Notes under the pieces: model-generated | Told to the model about the DNA's origin: nothing | The model's database searches: none | Seen by the model: the letters and a program-made list of their open reading frames with translations, nothing else | Assembly (NCBI GenBank): GCA_035380045.1 | Contig: DAOSWM010000070.1 | Coordinates: 1-12,965, forward strand | From: DAOSWM01 sp035380045 | GTDB taxonomy: Bacteria > Bacteroidota > Bacteroidia > Bacteroidales > Tenuifilaceae | Length of the DNA stretch: 12,965 nt | Direction: 5' to 3' | Program-made: the position numbers and the translations under genes | Shown: in pieces, positions 1 through 6,250 of the stretch | Numbering within the stretch: position 1 is the stretch's first letter | Layout of the letters: each line of letters starts with the position of its first letter

Positions 1-41
1 TCCTTGAAACGTTCTTTGCAATAATTGGTTGAAGGACACAT

Positions 42-82
42 TAAATCGAACAAAATGGAGTTATATTTAGTGTTTCGATTTA
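42..82. promoter_or_regulatory. Inverted repeat and candidate promoter upstream of the sigma factor gene
   Basis: Two perfect 9-base arms (42-50, taaatcgaa, and 74-82, its reverse complement) flank a 23-base spacer. With one bulged base at 73, two more pairs can form inward. The spacer contains TATATTTA at 62-69, which matches the Bacteroidota -7 consensus TAnnTTTG at seven of eight positions. No clear TTG-type -33 element lies at the expected distance. The repeat sits 9 bases before the sigma factor ATG, so it could be an operator, a 5' leader hairpin, or the weak terminator of a gene left of the window. The dyad is seen in the sequence; its role is inferred. Confidence 0.3.
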
Positions 83-91
83 TTTGTAAAA

Positions 92-670
92 ATGGTTTGG
101 ACAAACAGGAAGTTAAATGATTTAACCGATATTCAGCTTATCGAAGGTTGCCTGTCGGGGAAATCTCGTTTTCAGGAACTCCTCTACAGGCGTTACTTCT
201 CGTTTGCCATGTCGATTTGTGTTAGGTACACAAAAACTCCCGACGATGCCATGGAGGTTGTGAACGACAGCTACCTTAAAATGTTCGATAGCTTGAAAAG
301 CTTCGATAAATCGAAACCATTTAAAAGTTGGTTCGCTCGAATTCTGGTTAACACGGCAATAGATGATTTCCGGAAAAGCAAAAAGTTTAACTCACATTTT
401 GCAATGGATGTAATGCCAGATTCAGATAGCCAGGAGCCAGAAATTGATCAGGAGTTAAACGCTGAGGATATAATCTCGCTTTTCTCACAGCTACCCGATA
501 ATCTTCGTATAACCTTCAACCTGCACGAAATTGAGGGCTACTCGCACCAAGAAATTGCGAATATGTTAGGGATCGAGACTTCATCATCGCGAGCAAACCT
601 TACACGTGCGAAAAGCATGCTTCGGAATTTATACAGTAAAAACGTTACAACTGAGAGTTACAATGAATAG
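92..670 (+). CDS. ECF-type RNA polymerase sigma-70 family sigma factor
   Basis: This 192-residue protein has the two-domain layout of extracytoplasmic-function sigma factors. Region 2 lies at about residues 28-95, with the SYLKMFDSL helix and the KPFKSWFARILVNTAIDDFRK-like stretch that binds core polymerase and the -10 element. A short acidic linker covers about 105-125. Region 4 lies at about 128-180, with LPDNLRITFNLHEIEGYSHQ-like sequence and the helix-turn-helix EIANMLGIETSSSRANLTRA for -35 recognition. The protein should be cytoplasmic and redirect polymerase to a small regulon. The ATG follows an A-rich stretch (gtaaaa), usual for Bacteroidota. Its last 8 bp overlap the start of the next gene, which encodes a membrane protein with the layout of its anti-sigma factor. 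Family assignment is firm; target promoters cannot be seen here. Confidence 0.93.
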   Translation: MVWTNRKLNDLTDIQLIEGCLSGKSRFQELLYRRYFSFAMSICVRYTKTPDDAMEVVNDSYLKMFDSLKSFDKSKPFKSWFARILVNTAIDDFRKSKKFNSHFAMDVMPDSDSQEPEIDQELNAEDIISLFSQLPDNLRITFNLHEIEGYSHQEIANMLGIETSSSRANLTRAKSMLRNLYSKNVTTESYNE

Positions 671-1928
671 CTTCGACGAAAAGTTTACCAAACAGGTAAA
701 AGAAACCTTTGAAAACTACAACGCCAGCCACATGGTTGATGCGGGGTGGGAAACGTTTCGTCAGAAGCAAAGTAAAAAGTCGAAATCAATTTTACTAATT
801 CCTCTCTGGGCAAAAGCAGCAACAATTACATTGTTAATATCACTTGGCGGTTATCTTACTTTCAGAATAGTAGATAATACTGAAGTTCCTGTCCTAACCG
901 AAGAAATAAAAAAAGTAGAAAGCAAAAAAGCTGAGCAGCAAAAACATGTAGAAGATAAAGGGGTAACCATTTCTGAAGAAAGTAAAAGTAAACCTAACGT
1001 AGCTTACAGAAAAGTAACACCTACTCAAGTAGCCGAACCAAAGGAGGAGGCTGTCATCACTGAAATTATTCCCCAGCCCACAAAGACGGCAGTCGACTCC
1101 TCCTTTTCATCCGAAACAGAAGCAGCTTATATTGCCCAAACAAAAACTCCTGCTTTAGAAGAAGCCACCATAGAGACTGATTCAACAATTCTTGAAAATG
1201 AAGTTAGCAAGAAGGATAAACCCGTTGTAGCCGAGACGTTGAATATTCCCGAGGAGGATGAAAAAGTAAAAAGAAAAACGCTGGTTAGCGCAGGTTTATC
1301 GGGAATGATGGCAAAAGTTGAAACCATGGTTTCAGCATCTCCGGGAGTTGCCATTGGACTCTACGCCGAGCGCGAGCTCACCAGCAAAATCTCAATCCGT
1401 CCCGGATTGGCAATTGCGAAGCAAGCGTTTAACCTGGGGAATTTCTCCGAAAACCTAACCTACGACGCTCCCGACTTAAACGGAGTTGAAGGGGAGGTAG
1501 TTGACATGGATAATAGTTTCGATATTATCGCCATGGAAATACCAATAAACCTTGTTTTCAACGTTTTTGAAAGAAAAGAGAGGTCACTTTTTATTTCGTT
1601 GGGAACATCAACCATGGTTTACCTAAGCCAGCACTATACAGGAACGGCATACAATAGCTACACAAACAACGTTTACAACAACGAAACCGAACTATGGGAA
1701 GACAATACCACCTACATCCAAACCTCCCTTGATGAACGATTCGGCGCATTCAGCCATACAGATTTTTTTGGACTAGCCAACATATCCGCCGGCTACAATT
1801 TCCCTGTTGGGAAAAAGAGCAGCATGAGCATTGAGCCTTTCGTTCAAATTCCGGTAAGCAAGCTTACCAGCACAAACCTAACAATGGGGTTTGGGGGAGT
1901 TTCGGTGAAGTATTTCTTGAACAAATAA
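663..1928 (+). CDS. Probable dual membrane-spanning anti-sigma factor (cytosolic N-terminus, one TM helix, linker, outer-membrane beta-barrel)
   Basis: I place the start at ATG 663, giving 421 residues and an ATGAATAG overlap with the sigma factor stop. A start at 606 would add 19 residues lying inside the sigma gene and is less likely. Residues 1-42 are polar, with a helix ending in the GWETFRQK motif (Trp29) as in Bacteroidota anti-sigma N-termini. A single hydrophobic helix spans about 43-70 and is preceded by a lysine cluster. Residues 72-205 form a Lys/Glu/Pro-rich low-complexity linker long enough to cross the periplasm. Residues 206-421 show alternating amphipathic strands, glycines and a C-terminal VSVKYFLNK, resembling small outer-membrane beta-barrels. 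This order matches the Dma class of anti-sigma factors described in Bacteroides thetaiotaomicron. Regulation of the neighbouring sigma factor is inferred from architecture and overlap. There is no FecR domain and no N-terminal cleavable signal peptide. Confidence 0.8.
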   Translation: MNSFDEKFTKQVKETFENYNASHMVDAGWETFRQKQSKKSKSILLIPLWAKAATITLLISLGGYLTFRIVDNTEVPVLTEEIKKVESKKAEQQKHVEDKGVTISEESKSKPNVAYRKVTPTQVAEPKEEAVITEIIPQPTKTAVDSSFSSETEAAYIAQTKTPALEEATIETDSTILENEVSKKDKPVVAETLNIPEEDEKVKRKTLVSAGLSGMMAKVETMVSASPGVAIGLYAERELTSKISIRPGLAIAKQAFNLGNFSENLTYDAPDLNGVEGEVVDMDNSFDIIAMEIPINLVFNVFERKERSLFISLGTSTMVYLSQHYTGTAYNSYTNNVYNNETELWEDNTTYIQTSLDERFGAFSHTDFFGLANISAGYNFPVGKKSSMSIEPFVQIPVSKLTSTNLTMGFGGVSVKYFLNK

Positions 1929-1956
1929 AACGGAACCTCTTAATTGTGTCATGTAT

Positions 1957-2586
1957 TTAATCTTTCAAACATCGCACGTAGCGCCCAGAGTAAATTGAAG
2001 AATGCCGGTAAGCAGCAACTGATCCATCATCATAAAAAACCCACTCCACTGCTTTCGAGTTATCTTGTTGACTTAGCGTACTTGACCAGAAATAAGCATG
2101 CTCTCCCATACTTTCGAAACAACAATTAGCTCCGCTTTCTCCTCCAGGAAGCATATTGAAGCCAAATTCATCAGTTCCGTTTAACGTTTTTGGCCATCCC
2201 TCTTTTGCACGTAATCTGAATGATATTGCAGGCTTATTTTTTCTGTTGCCCCAATCGCGTTGCTGCACCTCGTTAATTCCGATAAACAGTTCAAGTTTCT
2301 TCCACTCTTGGGCACTCGGAAGATGCCATCCAACCGGACATGATTCTTTTGCCATTTCAAAATTGTAGAGATAGCCATACTTTTTTGCATTCTTTTTACT
2401 TCCGTTATACGCCCAGCAATCATCTTTGGCTTTATAGGCCAGATTTTGTGCAAACCATACCTGATCGCCAATTTTAACAGTTTTGTACTCCTTGCCATCA
2501 CGCGAATCAACGAATATTTCAATATCCTGCGAAAATGCACTACTCATAAATGAAAGAAATGCTATAATTATAAATGTATTTTTCAT
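1957..2586 (-). CDS. Exported FISUMP-domain protein (Fibrobacter succinogenes major paralogous domain)
   Basis: This 209-residue protein starts with a signal peptide (about 1-20, ending SAFSQ). The mature part carries the ordered motifs of the FISUMP family (TIGR02145): DGKEYKTVKIGDQVWFAQNL at 30-49, YGYLYNF at 70-76, CPVGWHLPSAQEW at 83-95, FGFNMLPGGE at 141-150, YFWSST at 165-170 and GRYVRCLKD at 201-209. The family is a C-type-lectin-like secreted or cell-surface fold of unknown biochemical function; here the domain fills nearly the whole protein. Five cysteines (57, 83, 155, 156, 206) could form disulfides outside the cytoplasm. The gene starts 21 bp after the stop of the 335-residue protein gene on the same strand, so the two are probably co-transcribed. 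It converges on the sigma/anti-sigma operon with 28 bp between the stops, and I see no obvious terminator there. Confidence 0.88.
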   Translation of the reverse strand: MKNTFIIIAFLSFMSSAFSQDIEIFVDSRDGKEYKTVKIGDQVWFAQNLAYKAKDDCWAYNGSKKNAKKYGYLYNFEMAKESCPVGWHLPSAQEWKKLELFIGINEVQQRDWGNRKNKPAISFRLRAKEGWPKTLNGTDEFGFNMLPGGESGANCCFESMGEHAYFWSSTLSQQDNSKAVEWVFYDDGSVAAYRHSSIYSGRYVRCLKD

Positions 2587-2607
2587 TAGTGTTAATTGTT
2601 TTTAAGG

Positions 2608-3615
2608 TTAATTCATAATAAGACTCATAAACCACATGTTTTTATCGGGCTGGTTCCCGAACGAGCTTTGCATCACGTATTTATTCTGATATGAGAACAC
2701 AATCCTATACCGATCAACTTTAAAATCAAGTCCGGCTCTCCAACCAAAACCTTCGGTTGCATGGTAGTTAAACCCAAGCACGTACCAGAAAGCTGATTCT
2801 ATTTGTATGTATGCGTTATCATTATTCCCAATCTGTTCTTTGAACGTTTGCCCAGATTTTTCATCAACGCTAAACGATTTTCCAACACGTAACTTTGCGT
2901 AGTAACCATCGCTGTTCCCGCCCATCGGATCTTGAAAAATATACCGGAAATCATAACCACCATCGTAATCAAAACCATATGGCGCTTTTACCCTATCTGC
3001 GTAAACATCCTGTTTAATTTTTAAATACCTAAAACCAAACTTCAAACCGGCTCTTGCCAATGTTTTAAAATCGGGGCTTGGCAACGCATTCCCCGAGAAA
3101 ATGAACTTTTTAAATGGGAAGTCAAAGTACAGGAATGGACTAATTGCGTAACCTCCCGCTTTTTCCCAGTATGCAGTATCGGGAGTTTCTACCCAACTCG
3201 GATTGTAACCATAACGAAACATTCCTCCTGCATAAACCTTAATGTACTTTGTGTAAAGGCTAAACCCACCGGAGATGAGATGCCCCATCATATCTGAATC
3301 AGGAAAACCGTTCATTGGTCGTTTATAAAGCATATAACCATAATTCCAGTTGAAACGTTTCTTCCATTTTTGCTCAGCAATTACTGCAAATCCAGGGTAT
3401 TTCTTCTGCATAAGATAACCTTCTATTCCAGTTTTATTCCGCTGGCCGTAAATATCAGCTAAATCAGTTGTTCCGTCATCAGCAGGAGGAGCATCAATAA
3501 TTACTTTGCGAAAAAATCTATCGAAGTAAACATCATTAATGTACAACTCATTTTGTGCTCGCGAAAGTGTAACAACACTAACCAGCAGCATTAAAGAAAT
3601 TAAACTTTTCTTCAT
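2608..3615 (-). CDS. Exported protein of unknown family, probable outer-membrane beta-barrel
   Basis: I do not recognise a named family in this 335-residue protein. An N-terminal signal peptide is clear (about 1-20, MKKSLISLMLLVSVVTLSRA, cleavage before Gln21). The mature sequence is rich in Tyr, Phe, Trp and Gly. It contains many short stretches of alternating polar and hydrophobic residues, such as KYIKVYAGGMFRYGY, LKFGFRYLKIKQDVY and YRIVFSYQNKYVMQ, as expected for transmembrane beta-strands. Asp/Gly-rich turns or loops lie between them. The C-terminus WFMSLIMN lacks the usual terminal aromatic residue of classical barrels, so this is not certain. The gene probably shares an mRNA with the FISUMP gene 21 bp downstream. 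It is separated from the upstream 560-residue protein gene by a terminator hairpin ending 15 bp before its start codon. Confidence 0.8.
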   Translation of the reverse strand: MKKSLISLMLLVSVVTLSRAQNELYINDVYFDRFFRKVIIDAPPADDGTTDLADIYGQRNKTGIEGYLMQKKYPGFAVIAEQKWKKRFNWNYGYMLYKRPMNGFPDSDMMGHLISGGFSLYTKYIKVYAGGMFRYGYNPSWVETPDTAYWEKAGGYAISPFLYFDFPFKKFIFSGNALPSPDFKTLARAGLKFGFRYLKIKQDVYADRVKAPYGFDYDGGYDFRYIFQDPMGGNSDGYYAKLRVGKSFSVDEKSGQTFKEQIGNNDNAYIQIESAFWYVLGFNYHATEGFGWRAGLDFKVDRYRIVFSYQNKYVMQSSFGNQPDKNMWFMSLIMN

Positions 3616-3630
3616 GTTGGGGAAATTGGA

Positions 3631-3668
3631 AAAACAACGTCAGTGATTAATAATTCTGACGTTGTTTT
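3631..3668 (-). terminator. Intrinsic terminator after the 560-residue exported protein gene
   Basis: A perfect 13-bp inverted repeat (arms 3631-3643 and 3656-3668, aaaacaacgtcag and its complement) encloses a 12-base loop. On the - strand transcript the hairpin is followed by five U residues and lies 12 bases after the stop codon at 3681, so it should end transcription of the upstream gene. The A and T ends of the stem could let it work in both directions. The next gene starts only 15 bp further on, so it needs read-through or a promoter inside or before this stretch. Confidence 0.8.
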
Positions 3669-3680
3669 ATAAATAATTGA

Positions 3681-5363
3681 TTATTTGCCTAGAGCAACTT
3701 TTGCCAGCCAAATGTTCTTGTTATCCTCGTCGCTACCAACAAAAACCAGATGTTTGTCGAGAACGATAATTGGAATTACGGGATGCAGGAAGTAATCGTC
3801 TTTCTGCTCCTTGCTGGTTTTTAACCCGAAGGTTGTGAACTCGCTGAGCGTTCTTGCTGTAGGATTAATTGTGGCTATACGAACGTAGTTATACTTCCGT
3901 CCTGAATCTTTGTCAACTTTCTTTGGCTCAATAACTAACCAGGAAAGGGTTTCACCTCCGGGATTATCGTATAATTTAATTTCTCCTGCATCGGACGATT
4001 CATTTTTTACAGTATAGTGAGTAATAAGTTGTCCTGCTGAATCAAAGTGAAGAAACATGTAATCCAAATTTTTACCACGATATTGATACTGTCCAACCAA
4101 TACAATGTCACCATTATTTCTAACTCTAAACTGAGTATTCTGCATGTCAAACATTTCTCCTTCAAAGCCTTTCTTTTGCGATTCAGGTTTTACCATTTTT
4201 GCAGTGTAATCGGCTGCAGGTGTAGCACTAATAAAATCTATTTTGCCTCCGGTAATCTTCATAATTACCATGTGATCCTTCTTGTCCTTAAGCTCCCAGT
4301 AGTATTTCTGAGGATTTTCATTCGATCCGGAACCCGCCAGGTAAAGCGACTCATCTTTAAACTCGTAAAAAGTAGGAGTCCACGCATTAACCGGACATAC
4401 AAAGTCGAGGCTATCGATTGTGCTTCCGTCAATACCAAAATGCATGTAAGTATATTCATTTGGTTTGTACAGTATCGATTGGTCGAAACCTAGCTGCGAA
4501 GCCTTATTGTGCGGAGCAAAAAGAACGCCGATGGTTCCATCAGGGTAAAGTAGCTTCTTTACAACTAATTTTGGCCCAATGAATGATATAGTCCGCTCGT
4601 AGGCAAGTGAAACTCCGTTGTTTACAAAAAATGTTTGTAGCACAAAACTTTGGTTATCAACAATTTTTGTTCCTTTAGTTTTCTGAACTTTAGGATTTAT
4701 TACACCCATTACAGTTAGAAAGTGCTTTGGAGAATGGTATTTAACCTCATATGGCATTTTTTGATTTTTATCCCACTCCCAGAATCCCACTTTTTTTAAT
4801 TCCTCAGGATCATCGGCAATAGAAAACTGGGCAGTTATTCTCCGATCATCCGTTTTCAATTTTTGTTCTTTCCCCTCATCGTAACTAACTTCCCACACAT
4901 AGTTTCCAATTTTTTCGTTCCATTGCTCTTTTGCGGTGTAAGTTCCTTGTTCAAGAATTGTATTTAGGGCTCCTATACCAACCTTAACATAGGTTGTTTT
5001 AACTTCACGAAGTTTTCTTTCCGCATCAAACTTTATCTCAGGATTTTTTGCCGCAAGTGCCTTGCGTGTTTTAATTTCAGCTTCTTCTTCAGTAAATTCT
5101 TCCGATTTTTGATCAACCAAATTCAGGTTTGTGTCAAAGCTATACGTGTCAACAATAGCTTTGTCCTTGCCTTTAAAAGTTACAAACTGTGCCTGGTATG
5201 CGCTTCCGTCATCGTTATAACCAAAGGTCCATATTTTTGCTTTAAGCGATGTTTTTGCCAAAGGGGTAACACTACTCGTCTCAAGTGTTTGAGCGTATAA
5301 ACTTTGACAGATTAAAATGAACGCAAAAAAGGCAAGTACCGATAAACTTTTTAATGTTTTCAT
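3681..5363 (-). CDS. Exported protein of unknown family (560 residues)
   Basis: I chose the ATG at 5363, giving 560 residues. An in-frame start at 5438 would add 25 residues in front of an otherwise perfect signal peptide (MKTLKSLSVLAFFAFILICQ, cleavage near YAQ at 23-25). The mature protein is therefore periplasmic or surface-located. Residues 85-125 are very rich in Glu and Lys and probably helical. From about 240 onward, repeated short beta-rich segments with turn motifs (YPDGTIGVLF, NNGDIVLVGQYQY, FDSAGQL, DKHLVFVGSDED) suggest a propeller-like fold, but I recognise no family signature and assign no function. Only one or two cysteines are present and no T9SS sorting domain is visible at the C-terminus (IWLAKVALGK). 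The gene follows the response regulator gene on the same strand after a 93-bp gap and ends at a strong hairpin terminator, so it could be read from the regulator's transcript or from its own promoter. Confidence 0.82.
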   Translation of the reverse strand: MKTLKSLSVLAFFAFILICQSLYAQTLETSSVTPLAKTSLKAKIWTFGYNDDGSAYQAQFVTFKGKDKAIVDTYSFDTNLNLVDQKSEEFTEEEAEIKTRKALAAKNPEIKFDAERKLREVKTTYVKVGIGALNTILEQGTYTAKEQWNEKIGNYVWEVSYDEGKEQKLKTDDRRITAQFSIADDPEELKKVGFWEWDKNQKMPYEVKYHSPKHFLTVMGVINPKVQKTKGTKIVDNQSFVLQTFFVNNGVSLAYERTISFIGPKLVVKKLLYPDGTIGVLFAPHNKASQLGFDQSILYKPNEYTYMHFGIDGSTIDSLDFVCPVNAWTPTFYEFKDESLYLAGSGSNENPQKYYWELKDKKDHMVIMKITGGKIDFISATPAADYTAKMVKPESQKKGFEGEMFDMQNTQFRVRNNGDIVLVGQYQYRGKNLDYMFLHFDSAGQLITHYTVKNESSDAGEIKLYDNPGGETLSWLVIEPKKVDKDSGRKYNYVRIATINPTARTLSEFTTFGLKTSKEQKDDYFLHPVIPIIVLDKHLVFVGSDEDNKNIWLAKVALGK

Positions 5364-5456
5364 AATGTATGTTTTAGTTTGACATTGTCTGACATCTTTT
5401 CGTACCTGAAAAGTATTAATGCGCAAACAACCATACAATACTCCAATTGAGGTATT

Positions 5457-6116
5457 TTATCCCTTTATCCAGCGATTATCAATCGCTTTTTTTGTGGCTA
5501 GAGTTCGGTTAGTAACCTGTAATTTCTCGTATATATTTCGAACGTGTTTCCGTACTGTTTCGTAGCTTATGAAAAGTTTATCGGCAATTTGTGGATTAGT
5601 AAACCCATTGGCAACTAGTTCAAGTATTTCAGTTTCTCTCTTCGAGAGAGGATTCTCTTGAATTTTTTCTTTGGATGGGAAAGTATTGGTTGAGGCTAAA
5701 AAGCGAATTATTTTTCTGGCAATTGATGGTGAAATGATTGACCCTCCATTTTTAACATCAAGAACTGCTTTCTCAATTGTACTGGAGGGTTCCTCTTTTA
5801 ACAGGTAACCATAGGCCCCCGCTTTAATGGCTTCGTAAATCGTGTTATCATCATCAAAAACAGTAAGCATAATAACATCAACAGAAGGAAATTTACTTTT
5901 AACAATACTAGTAGTGTAAATCCCGTTAGTAGGCATTTCAATATCCATTAGAATCACATCGGGTAATTCTTCCTTTTTGCACGAATTCAAGCTATCCAGC
6001 AACTGTTGTCCATCAGAAAATACACCCGTAACCTTAACCTCGGTTACTGTGGATAATCTTTGAGCAACATCCTTTAGCATTAGCTCGTTATCATCAACAA
6101 TCGATACCTTTAGCAT
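5457..6116 (-). CDS. NarL/FixJ-type response regulator (receiver plus LuxR helix-turn-helix)
   Basis: The 219-residue protein has an N-terminal receiver domain (about 2-122). The acidic pair is Asp8/Asp9, the probable phosphoacceptor Asp58 sits in LMDIEMP, Thr85 lies in the MLT motif and Lys107 in YLLKEE. A LuxR-type DNA-binding domain lies at about 155-215, with LSKRETEILELVANGFTNPQ and the recognition helix around SYETVRKHVRNIYEKL. After the MP of the receiver motif the sequence runs TNGI, one residue shorter than the usual MPxMNGI loop. The partner is almost certainly the histidine kinase encoded 134 bp upstream on the same strand, whose HisKA_3-type core normally pairs with this class. 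When phosphorylated it should bind DNA as a dimer; its targets are unknown, and the exported protein genes downstream are candidates. Confidence 0.95.
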   Translation of the reverse strand: MLKVSIVDDNELMLKDVAQRLSTVTEVKVTGVFSDGQQLLDSLNSCKKEELPDVILMDIEMPTNGIYTTSIVKSKFPSVDVIMLTVFDDDNTIYEAIKAGAYGYLLKEEPSSTIEKAVLDVKNGGSIISPSIARKIIRFLASTNTFPSKEKIQENPLSKRETEILELVANGFTNPQIADKLFISYETVRKHVRNIYEKLQVTNRTLATKKAIDNRWIKG

Positions 6117-6250
6117 TCAATTTATTTTAGGTAAAAGTACTCTATCGAATATTTAAATCAATAACCCGAACGGGTGATTTTTAAACAGTAACCATATTCC
6201 AACCCTAAACCGGGACTGAATGTAAATATCTGCAAATATGCACACTAGGT
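6117..6250 (-). promoter_or_regulatory. Spacer between kinase and response regulator genes with a small hairpin and a direct repeat
   Basis: This 134-bp gap is longer than needed for simple co-transcription. It holds a compact GC-rich hairpin (acccg/cgggt core near 6167-6178), flanked by aatc at 6161-6164 and gatt at 6177-6180. It also holds two adjacent 10-mers at 6221-6230 and 6231-6240 (tgtaaatatc and tgcaaatatg) identical at eight positions. No good TAnnTTTG element is visible on the - strand. The hairpin is a weak terminator candidate at best, and the repeat may be an operator or chance in AT-rich DNA. Both are seen; any role is inferred. Confidence 0.2.

Noticed and set aside
1929..1956. 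Terminator between the converging operons
   Set aside because: The 28-bp gap contains no inverted repeat with a T-run on either strand.
2181..2540. 119-codon ORF on the - strand overlapping the FISUMP gene
   Set aside because: It lies in another frame of a gene whose motifs match a known family throughout; its translation is basic and without motifs.
4047..4493. 148-codon ORF on the + strand opposite the 560-residue protein gene
   Set aside because: It is antisense to a gene with a clean signal peptide and long open frame; the translation has no recognisable domain and no promoter is visible.
5471..5493. Terminator-like hairpin with seven T after it on the + strand
   Set aside because: It lies inside the response regulator coding region (codons for IDNRW) and no + strand gene precedes it.
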